From assembly GCA_039182125.1 (NCBI GenBank), contig JBCDCH010000033.1, positions 1-40,787 on the forward strand: a stretch of DNA of 40,787 nt, given 5' to 3'. The notes below the pieces were generated by a model that was not told the origin of the DNA, did not search any database, and saw nothing but the letters and a program-made list of their open reading frames with translations. The stretch comes from Planctomycetota bacterium. Its GTDB lineage: Bacteria; Planctomycetota; Phycisphaerae; Tepidisphaerales; Tepidisphaeraceae. Below, in pieces: positions 34,534 to 40,787 of this stretch. Within the stretch, counting starts at the first letter, position 1; every line of letters starts with the position of its first letter. The position numbers and the translations under genes are program-made.

Positions 34534-35991
34534 ATGGCCAAGCTCTCGTTCGACATCGATCCGCTCCTCGCCGGCAACGCCCGTCTTACCGAGGCCCAGG
34601 CATACGAACTGTACAAGCACGCCTCGCTGCAGGACCTGGGGGAGTGGGCGACGGTCGTGGCCGAGCGGATGCACCCCGAGGACTACCGCACCTACATCAT
34701 CGATCGCAACATCAACTACACGAACGTCTGCACCAGCAAATGCACGTTCTGCGGCTTCCGCCGTGATCACGACGATCACGACTCGTACACGCTCACCCAC
34801 GAGCAGATCGGCCAGAAGATTGAGGAACTCGTCGCGATCGGCGGCACGCAGATCCTCATGCAAGGTGGCATGAACGACCGCCTGCCCATCGAGTACTACC
34901 TCGACCTGCTCAAGTACATTCGCACCGAGTTTCCGACGGTGCATATCCATGCGTTCAGCCCGCCGGAGTTCATCGAGTTCGAGCGGTTCTGGGGGATGGA
35001 CGTGCGGGAGATCATCCGCAAGTTCAAGGACGCCGGCCTGGCGACGATCCCCGGCGGCGGCGGCGAGATCTTCGCCGAGCGGGCTCGTGACAAGATCGGT
35101 CACATCAAGGCCAGCGCCGACGATTGGCTGCGTGTCATGCGCGTCGCCCACGAGGAAGGGCTTTCGAGCAGTTGCACGATGATGATCGGGCACATCGAAA
35201 CCGTCCCCGAACGCATCGACCACATGGCTCGCTTACGGATCATGCAGGACTACGCCCTCGCCTTGCAGGGACGCAAGGAACTCACCGGCATCACCCGCCA
35301 GGCCATCACGCGCCTGCCCGGCGTCTTCGAGAAGTCGCAGGTCCGCCCCGAAGAGATCCACACCGCGCCGGGCAACTACATCGCGTTCATCCACTGGCCG
35401 TTCCAGCGCGAGAACGTACCGCTGGGCCGGGCCAAGGAGTACGACCCCGACGTGCATGGCGACTTCGACACGCTCGAACACCCCGACGTCGCGAAGGGTC
35501 GCGTCGTCCGCAGTGCGGCGGCGAGCGAGTACCTACGCATGCTCGGTATCGCCCGGCTGTTCTTCGACAACATCCCGTCGCTGCAAAGCAGTTGGGTCAC
35601 GATGGGCCCGAAGATCGGGCAGCTCGCGCTCTTCTACGGCGCCAACGACATGGGCGGGGCGATGATGGAGGAGAACGTCGTCAGCGCCGCCGGCACGACG
35701 TACAAGCTGCAGGTCCGTGAGATCTGCCGACTCATCCGCGACGCCGGCTTCGTCCCGGCACAACGCGATCAGTACTACAACGTCCTGCAACGCCACGACG
35801 GCCCCGACAGCCCCGACCTTCAGCCCGTCCCCGAGCCGGCCCTGCGGAAGGTCGACAAGCTCGACGACAAGACGTGGATCGGCTCCGCCCCGGGCCTCGA
35901 AGACGTGAGCTACACCCGCATCACCGGCGACGACGACGGTGCCGACAAGAGCACCAAACTCCAACTACATGTCCTCGGCGGCGACAGGTAG
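34534..35991 (+). CDS. mqnC: Cyclic dehypoxanthine futalosine synthase
   Basis: A radical SAM enzyme of the futalosine pathway of menaquinone synthesis. The [4Fe-4S] motif is C66-x3-C70-x2-C73 (NVCTSKCTFCGF), after YIIDRNINYTN. GGTQILMQGGMNDRLPIEYYLDLLKYIRTEFPTVHIHAFSPPE, GLATIPGGGGEIF, SSCTMMIGHIETVPERIDHMARLR and GNYIAFIHWPFQRENVPL match MqnC. At 485 residues it is about 100 longer than usual, with an extra polar segment (LGRAKEYDPDVHGDFDTLEHPDVAKG) and a C-terminal tail beyond about 430. The start at 34534 is where homology begins; the upstream open frame is the reading of the RTX gene in another frame. Confidence 0.95.
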   Translation: MAKLSFDIDPLLAGNARLTEAQAYELYKHASLQDLGEWATVVAERMHPEDYRTYIIDRNINYTNVCTSKCTFCGFRRDHDDHDSYTLTHEQIGQKIEELVAIGGTQILMQGGMNDRLPIEYYLDLLKYIRTEFPTVHIHAFSPPEFIEFERFWGMDVREIIRKFKDAGLATIPGGGGEIFAERARDKIGHIKASADDWLRVMRVAHEEGLSSSCTMMIGHIETVPERIDHMARLRIMQDYALALQGRKELTGITRQAITRLPGVFEKSQVRPEEIHTAPGNYIAFIHWPFQRENVPLGRAKEYDPDVHGDFDTLEHPDVAKGRVVRSAAASEYLRMLGIARLFFDNIPSLQSSWVTMGPKIGQLALFYGANDMGGAMMEENVVSAAGTTYKLQVREICRLIRDAGFVPAQRDQYYNVLQRHDGPDSPDLQPVPEPALRKVDKLDDKTWIGSAPGLEDVSYTRITGDDDGADKSTKLQLHVLGGDR

Positions 35992-36024
35992 GACGAGAAA
36001 TCAGGGCGTCCATTTAACGCAAAC

Positions 36025-36054
36025 GAGCCCGACGTCGGTGTTGACGCCGGGCTC
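36025..36054. terminator. Hairpin terminator between mqnC and the PEP-CTERM gene
   Basis: GAGCCCGACGTC pairs with GACGCCGGGCTC around GGTGTT (36025-36054) with one A-C mismatch. It lies between converging genes; on the minus strand it is followed by GTTTGCGTTAAAT, a weak U-rich tail. Confidence 0.65.
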
Positions 36055-36077
36055 GCGTTGCGAAGAGAGATCGTGAT

Positions 36078-36983
36078 CTATCGGCGACGACGCAGCGCGA
36101 GGCCACCGAGCGCGAGCAGGCCGACGCTCGCCGGCTCGGGGATCGGTACAACGGTCAGGTCGCGGATCAGGTCGCCGGAGGCGAACTCGCCAACGAGCGT
36201 GAACGAGCCATCGCCGAGGTCGACGGTGAAGAGGTTGGAGTTGGGCCCGGTCTGCAGCACGGCGTAGGCGATGCCGCTGGCACCGGAGATGTCGAGGCCG
36301 GCTTCGTTGGTGGTCGGCACCGGCAGGACACCGTCGCCGATGGTCACGAGCGTGCCGGCGTTGTTGGCCACCGTGACCACCGAGCCCGTCGCGCGGTCGA
36401 TGCCGTACTGCTGGGTGCTAGACGCGCCGGGTACGCTGTTGGTGTAGGCAATGCCGACGATGTTCGGGTCCGCGCCTTCGTTGACGTCGCCAGCCGCGTA
36501 AAAGACCGGGGTCTTCTCGACGCTGCCGAGGTACATGCCGGTGTTGCCGTCGATGACGCGGTTGTTGTCGGTGTCGCTGATGATGCGGGCGAACCGGCCG
36601 ATGTCGGTCGGGTCACCGCTGCCGCCGTCGAAGGCGGGGTTGAAGTCGAACGCGAAGCTGGTCCCGGCCAGCGGCGTCGAGAGCGTGGAGCCGACCTGCG
36701 TTGCGACGAACGTGCCCGGGTCGACGGTGTAGATGTTGGACTGGTTGCCGATGACGTAAATCTCGCCGGTGGCGGCGCGGTAGTCGATCATCTGCAGAAT
36801 CTCGTTCTGCGCCAGGCCGGTGATGGTGCCGCCCGACACGGAGTTCGACGGCGCGGTGCTGTCGATGATCGCGATGCTGTTTTGAGTCGTGAGGCCGTAG
36901 ATCACTTCGGCGTTCGCAGTGCCGGCCGTGGCAAAGGAACCGAGTGCGGCGACAGCAAGTGCCTTCATGGAATGCATTTTCAT
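36078..36983 (-). CDS. PEP-CTERM surface protein with a DUF4394-like domain
   Basis: A 301-residue protein. Signal peptide (MKALAVAALGSFATAGTANA); a beta-rich body with IYGLTTQNSIAIIDSTAPS, LQMIDYRAATGEIYVIGNQSNIYTVDP and GTSFAFDFNPAFD, the pattern of DUF4394; and a PEP-CTERM tail: PIPEPASVGLLALGGLALRRRR. PEP-CTERM proteins are sorted by an exosortase, often together with extracellular polysaccharide; none of that machinery is in the window. The start at 36983 follows GAAAGAGAG; a longer reading from 37028 would put 15 residues before the signal peptide. It diverges from an ECF sigma gene. Confidence 0.9.
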   Translation of the reverse strand: MKMHSMKALAVAALGSFATAGTANAEVIYGLTTQNSIAIIDSTAPSNSVSGGTITGLAQNEILQMIDYRAATGEIYVIGNQSNIYTVDPGTFVATQVGSTLSTPLAGTSFAFDFNPAFDGGSGDPTDIGRFARIISDTDNNRVIDGNTGMYLGSVEKTPVFYAAGDVNEGADPNIVGIAYTNSVPGASSTQQYGIDRATGSVVTVANNAGTLVTIGDGVLPVPTTNEAGLDISGASGIAYAVLQTGPNSNLFTVDLGDGSFTLVGEFASGDLIRDLTVVPIPEPASVGLLALGGLALRRRR

Positions 36984-37105
36984 GTTCTCTCTTTCTTGGG
37001 TGTTGAGGGTTCCGTTGGGGTACGACAATGCGTTCGGAGCAGATGCGCACGCCGTGGATTTTCGCTCGTTCTTCGATCAACCTCGGTCGGGTCGATTTCA
37101 TCCCG

Positions 37106-37134
37106 TTCACACAAATGTCGACCTGTGTTAGCGT
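37106..37134 (+). promoter_or_regulatory. Candidate promoter of the ECF sigma gene
   Basis: TTCACA (37106-37111), 17 bp, TAGCGT (37129-37134), upstream of the TTG start at 37180. The match to sigma-70 is modest; an autoregulated ECF-type promoter cannot be recognised without a second copy. Confidence 0.3.
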
Positions 37135-37179
37135 CGGCCCACCGCGCGACCGTTCAACCGCGTTTGCCGGTCAGCTATT

Positions 37180-37833
37180 TTGTCGCACGTTCCGTCTGAC
37201 AATCAGCTCATGAAGCGGGTCGCCGACGGTGATGCGAACGCAATGCGTGCGCTCTTTGAACGCCACGCCCCTTCGATGCTCGGCATTGCCGCCCGGCTCT
37301 TGCATGACCGCCACGACGCCGAGGAACTGGTCAACGAGGTCTTCCTCGAGCTCTGGCAGAAGGCGGATCAGTTCACCCAGGACCGCGGTTCGGTGCAGAC
37401 GTACCTGTTGCTGCTGACGCGCAGTCGGTCGATCGACCGGATCCGGTCGATGAACCGCAAATCCGCCGGAGGCGACCACATCGTCCAGCGGTTGCCTGAT
37501 GCCTCCGTCGTCGACGTGGGCGATTCGCCGCATGCGTCGGCCGAGCGAACGGAGTTACGATCCATAGTGAAGTCCGAGTTGGCCGACCTGCCCGAACAGC
37601 AGCGACATTTGCTCGACCTGGCGTTCTTCGGCGGGATGACCCACAAGCAGATCGCCGAGCGCGTCAACGAGCCGCTCGGAACGATCAAGGGCCGACTTCG
37701 TCGGGCGATGCTGCACCTGCGTGATCGGCTTCACGCGCGTCTCAATCCCGGCGAAACCCGTAGTTCAGACGGGGATTCAGATACGGACGGCGCCGCCGCC
37801 GGTCCGACCAAAGAAAAGGGGGGCGGCGAATGA
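37180..37833 (+). CDS. ECF RNA polymerase sigma factor (SigK-like)
   Basis: A 217-residue extracytoplasmic-function sigma factor. Region 2 at about 10-90 (LMKRVADGDANAMRALFERHAPSMLGIAARLLHDRHDAEELVNEVFLELWQKA) and region 4 at about 135-190 (LADLPEQQRHLLDLAFFGGMTHKQIAERVNEPLGTIKGRLRRAMLHLRD) are clear. A polar Gly/Asp/Ser tail follows. It overlaps the next gene by 4 bp (ATGA), and that gene encodes its probable anti-sigma factor. The start codon is taken as TTG 37180; ATG 37210 would cut into region 2. Confidence 0.93.
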   Translation: MSHVPSDNQLMKRVADGDANAMRALFERHAPSMLGIAARLLHDRHDAEELVNEVFLELWQKADQFTQDRGSVQTYLLLLTRSRSIDRIRSMNRKSAGGDHIVQRLPDASVVDVGDSPHASAERTELRSIVKSELADLPEQQRHLLDLAFFGGMTHKQIAERVNEPLGTIKGRLRRAMLHLRDRLHARLNPGETRSSDGDSDTDGAAAGPTKEKGGGE

Positions 37834-38786
37834 CGCGCGACGACCTCCACAATCTGATGCTGCTCTACGCCGCCGATCTCGCCGAGCCGGAGGAGCGCGC
37901 CGCCGCCGAGAAGTGGCTCGCGTCGGGGCATCCTGCGGCCGCCGGTGCGCTGGCCGAAGCCCGCGCGACTCTCGCCGCTATGACCACCGCCGTCGATCCG
38001 ATCGCGCCGTCGTCCACGCAATGGGCCGCGCTGGAAGCCAAGCTCGGCACCGCCGAGTCGACGCCGATAGTCGAGGTGATCGAGGCCGCGACCGACGCAC
38101 TGGATGCCCGCCGCGCCGCCGACGTGCCACGCCGTTTCGTGAACTGGCGGAATGTCGTCGGAACCGCCGCCGCGGCGGCCATCGCCGCGCTGGCCGTCTG
38201 GCTCTGGCAAGCCCCGCACATCCGCACGCTCGAGGCCGAGGTCGCCGAGAAGAAAGGAAAGATCGAAGAACTCGCGCCCATGGCCCGCGGCAACGACCAA
38301 CGGCTCGTCGAACAACGCCAAGCCCTCGCCGACGCACGCTCTCAGGTTCAAGACCTGATCGACGCGAACCAGGCAAGCGCCGAGCAGATCGCGCGGTTGC
38401 AGGAACAACTGGACGCGATGACCGACCAGTTCCGCATGGCCATGTCGCCGACGGTGCGGACGGCCGAACTGGCCAGCACCAGTTCGCTCTCGCCCGACGC
38501 CGTGGCACGAGCGCATGTCGACGAAGACGCCGAGCGCGTGCAGGTGTCGTTGGCCCGATTCGCGCCGACCGATCCGAGCGAAACGTACCAGTTGTGGATC
38601 CTCACCGAAGGCCAGCCCCCGACGTCCCTGGGCATGGTGAGTATGGGTGCCAGTGGTGATGCGATCTTCAGCGGCCCGCTGCCGCAAACGCAGGGCGCCA
38701 AGCTCGCCGTCGCGGTCAGCCTCGAAGAAGCCGGCGGCAAACCGTTGCCCGAAGGCAAGATCATCGCCTACGGCGTGCTCAACTAA
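37830..38786 (+). CDS. RskA-type anti-sigma factor
   Basis: A 318-residue membrane protein that should bind and hold the ECF sigma factor. The N-terminal cytoplasmic part (LHNLMLLYAADLAEPEERAAAEKWLASG) is a typical anti-sigma domain but has no HxxxCxxC zinc motif. One membrane helix lies at about 107-127, a coiled coil at about 131-205, and the outer part (232-318: VQVSLARFAPTDPSETYQLWILTEGQPPTSLGMVS...) matches the RskA C-terminal domain. The start overlaps the sigma gene by 4 bp. It probably senses an envelope signal; release would be by regulated proteolysis in known systems. Confidence 0.93.
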   Translation: MTRDDLHNLMLLYAADLAEPEERAAAEKWLASGHPAAAGALAEARATLAAMTTAVDPIAPSSTQWAALEAKLGTAESTPIVEVIEAATDALDARRAADVPRRFVNWRNVVGTAAAAAIAALAVWLWQAPHIRTLEAEVAEKKGKIEELAPMARGNDQRLVEQRQALADARSQVQDLIDANQASAEQIARLQEQLDAMTDQFRMAMSPTVRTAELASTSSLSPDAVARAHVDEDAERVQVSLARFAPTDPSETYQLWILTEGQPPTSLGMVSMGASGDAIFSGPLPQTQGAKLAVAVSLEEAGGKPLPEGKIIAYGVLN

Positions 38787-39075
38787 CGGCCAGCCGAAGC
38801 CGCTGCGGCTTCGACCCGGGGACGCGTTCGATCTCGCCGCGGACTTCGAGTTCCAGCTTCACCGTCGTTGTGTACCACCCGACGCTGCCGATGTCCTCGG
38901 TCAGGCGAGCCCCCACCGCGTCCGGTAGGTCCGCCATGAACGCCACCCCGTCGTCGCCGGCCTCCCGTAGCACATCGAGGATCGCGTCACGCACCAAGTT
39001 GAACTTGTGCGCATCAACATTCGTCGGCGTCTTCCCCGGCGTCGGCGTGCGGCAGGCAACTTTGGCGGCAGGCAT
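38779..39075 (-). CDS. Small conserved-type protein, possible winged helix (DUF6958-like)
   Basis: A 98-residue protein: KTPTNVDAHKFNLVRDAILDVLREAGDDGVAFMADLPDAVGARLTEDIGSVGWYTTTVKLELEVRGEIERVPGSKPQRLRL. The order helix-helix-strand ending in a basic GSKPQRLRL turn suggests a winged-helix fold, and it recalls DUF6958 proteins; this is from memory and uncertain. The start at 39075 (MPAAKVACRTP) is preferred over 39198, whose extra residues are Arg-rich and non-homologous. The stop overlaps the RskA gene stop by 8 bp in the opposite direction. Confidence 0.7.
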   Translation of the reverse strand: MPAAKVACRTPTPGKTPTNVDAHKFNLVRDAILDVLREAGDDGVAFMADLPDAVGARLTEDIGSVGWYTTTVKLELEVRGEIERVPGSKPQRLRLAVS

Positions 39076-39137
39076 GCCGGCAGGATAACGGTACCGACTT
39101 CTTCGAGGCGAACTGAAGCGGCAATGCCTGCGTTGAA

Positions 39138-39434
39138 TCAAACAGCGTTCGAGAGCTTCAGCCCGGCCCAGCCGGCGATGGTGGCGACCGCGACGCAACC
39201 GCCGACGATGCTCAACGTGATCCAGCTGACCGGCACCCCCGCGAGCATCGAGATCGGCAACCCCACCGCGACCGCACCCGCAAGAGCCGCAATGAGAAAC
39301 AGCAATCCGACGACGCGTTCGCCGAGCGTCGCCCAGAGCACCGCGCCGAAGCCGATCAGAAATCGACCAAAGCGACTCGTCCTGCTCGGTTCCGTCGACA
39401 CAAGTGCAATGGTAACAAGTCGCCGCTTAATCAC
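39138..39434 (-). CDS. Small membrane protein
   Basis: A 98-residue protein with two or three hydrophobic helices (about 25-52, 55-73 and 76-92) and a short basic N-terminus; no family recognised. The start overlaps the end of the zinc-ribbon membrane protein gene by 8 bp, so the two are probably translated together. Confidence 0.65.
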   Translation of the reverse strand: MIKRRLVTIALVSTEPSRTSRFGRFLIGFGAVLWATLGERVVGLLFLIAALAGAVAVGLPISMLAGVPVSWITLSIVGGCVAVATIAGWAGLKLSNAV

Positions 39435-40749
39435 CCGATGACCGGGTTTTCCGATCGAACGCGCGAAGCCGTCGACGAAGCTTGCGGTGCTCGGTACGGG
39501 AGAGCGGTATGGCGATGTCGACCGGTCGACGAACGAACCATGACCAAAGCGGTACGCGTCGCTGCATCCGACGCAGCCAGCGACCTACGGGCGAAGGTGT
39601 GGGTCGATCGACGCACAAGCGCGTCATCCCGTTGGGATAGCGGACAGGCCGCGCATGCCAGCCGGGCCATCGGATTCGGCTGACGCGTTCATCGTTTTGG
39701 GGCCAGCTTGGTCGGCGACGAAACTGCCGAAAACCTTCGGGCGTGAGCACCACACCATCGGATCCGACCGGCCTGTCGGCGGAAGCGACTTTTCGATCCC
39801 GCTTCTCGTTGGCCGTTTCTCCCTTGCGGAGTGCCACGACCAGCGCCCAGAGCATCACCAAGACAAAGCCAACGACTACAAACGCGAAGCAGGTCTGCCG
39901 GATGAGCGGGTGTAGGCCGTCAACCGTTCGCCCGACCTGACCCAACAGCCAGGCGAGCAAAACCATTCCTCCCAAAAGTGCAATCGCAGACAGCGCGAGC
40001 AGACCCCGGTCGACGAGCCGGCTGCGTGTTTTGACGCCAATGCGCCTGCTGTAGGTTCGACCGGCGAACCCGCGCAGAACGATCGTGTCCGTGGTGAATG
40101 TCCAGCCGCATTCGGGGCAGCGGCCCGGACGTGACAGCCGGCGGGGGACGTCCAGGCGATACCCGCATGCCGGGCAGTGCTTGATGGCGGTTAGACTCGG
40201 TGGATGAGCATCGCCAGATTGGGCGATCCAAATGCCGATCTGCGATCGCACGGCCGAGAGGGTTAGGCCCTTCGGCGGCACAAACTCGACCCAGTATTGC
40301 CGCCCGTTCGTGCCATACGAACCTGTCCCCTCGATGCTCAGTCGAATGCGATCGGCGGAGCCTTTCCGGTGGATGCTGACCCGTGTATGCGGCCACCAAT
40401 CCATTTGCTCAGCTTCAGCATCGCCGCGTAGGTATCGCCATCCGTTCGCGTCGAAGGTAATGGTCGCTCTGCGCGCTGGTTTGTCGGTGCGCTCGGACCA
40501 CCAGATGTACGCGTTGATGCCGAGTCCGATGACGGCGAAGATGGTGCACAGGAGCAGAACCCCCACAGCGAAGCCGGCTGCCGTTGCGGGTTCATCAGGA
40601 GGAGACACGACGCGGGTCAGCGACGCAAAGCCAAAAGCAGACGCGCCCGCTCCGATAAAGCCGATCGTCCAAATGAAGCGCTTCCACCGAAGTTGGCTCG
40701 GCGGGATCAGGCGTTGCTGAAAGGTGATCGACTCCATGGACGTAATCAA
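39427..40749 (-). CDS. Membrane protein with a zinc-ribbon domain
   Basis: A 440-residue protein of unknown function. Two N-terminal helices (about 27-47, 61-82), a soluble domain, then a zinc ribbon KHCPACGYRLDVPRRLSRPGRCPECGW (two CxxC pairs), two more helices (about 258-278, 290-312), and a long Arg/Trp-rich C-terminus. The CPACGYxL...CPECGW ribbon next to membrane helices is common among uncharacterised planctomycete proteins. The gene start lies 38 bp from the window end. Confidence 0.75.
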   Translation of the reverse strand: MITSMESITFQQRLIPPSQLRWKRFIWTIGFIGAGASAFGFASLTRVVSPPDEPATAAGFAVGVLLLCTIFAVIGLGINAYIWWSERTDKPARRATITFDANGWRYLRGDAEAEQMDWWPHTRVSIHRKGSADRIRLSIEGTGSYGTNGRQYWVEFVPPKGLTLSAVRSQIGIWIAQSGDAHPPSLTAIKHCPACGYRLDVPRRLSRPGRCPECGWTFTTDTIVLRGFAGRTYSRRIGVKTRSRLVDRGLLALSAIALLGGMVLLAWLLGQVGRTVDGLHPLIRQTCFAFVVVGFVLVMLWALVVALRKGETANEKRDRKVASADRPVGSDGVVLTPEGFRQFRRRPSWPQNDERVSRIRWPGWHARPVRYPNGMTRLCVDRPTPSPVGRWLRRMQRRVPLWSWFVRRPVDIAIPLSRTEHRKLRRRLRAFDRKTRSSGD

Positions 40750-40787
40750 TCAGTAGCCGGGGTGCCCCGCAACCGGAGGCCACTCGC

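Overview
The window is high-GC, densely coding bacterial DNA and most likely comes from a planctomycete of the Phycisphaerae type. The main pointers are a PEP-CTERM surface protein with a C-terminal PEPAS/arginine tail (36078-36983), an RTX-repeat protein with an N-terminal LEPR-like 'LETRRLL' motif (32571-34103), a CPACGY...CPECGW zinc-ribbon membrane protein (39427-40749), futalosine-route menaquinone synthesis (mqnC), and a Kdo transferase that implies lipopolysaccharide. This assignment is inferred from protein character only; there is no rRNA or tRNA in the window.

Layout. 1-2682 (minus) is a probable S-adenosylhomocysteine operon: a SahR-like ArsR/methyltransferase fusion regulator, a tiny one-helix membrane protein and ahcY (cut by the window edge), with a promoter and a perfect palindromic operator in front of the regulator. 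2752-3882 is a photolyase-like FAD protein that converges, across a 36-bp perfect inverted repeat, on an NAD-dependent sugar epimerase. 5076-8788 adds a family-4 type glycosyltransferase, a glycosyltransferase-2/acyltransferase fusion and a FkbM methyltransferase, so 4-9 kb is a small surface-polysaccharide cluster. Then come uvrA, another epimerase, phoU, rpmE (type B), a lipoprotein, waaA (minus), two small membrane/soluble ORFs split by an in-frame TGA, nadD (minus), and a sigma-70 family factor preceded by about 800 bp of hairpin-rich DNA with no convincing gene.

19159-24028 is a minus-strand run: pyrH, frr, an O-methyltransferase, a PilZ protein, a GNAT acetyltransferase, a VOC protein, a lipoprotein and tam. 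aroK diverges from pyrH, followed by a REP/RAYT-type element (Y1-transposase-like gene between two inverted copies of a small palindrome). 25267-32537 is a plus-strand series: prepilin peptidase, a large alpha-solenoid-like exported protein, a fused ABC permease, an NHL-repeat lipoprotein and xylA with an operator-like palindrome. Next is the RTX surface protein, a facing RTX remnant, mqnC, the PEP-CTERM protein (minus), an ECF sigma/RskA anti-sigma pair, and three minus-strand genes of unknown function.

The observations most worth following are the SahR-like operon with its operator, a repeat family built on TCTACCAACTA that sits just upstream of at least four start codons, the REP/RAYT element, the long sigma-factor leader, and the photolyase whose alpha/beta-like domain appears to be at the C-terminus.
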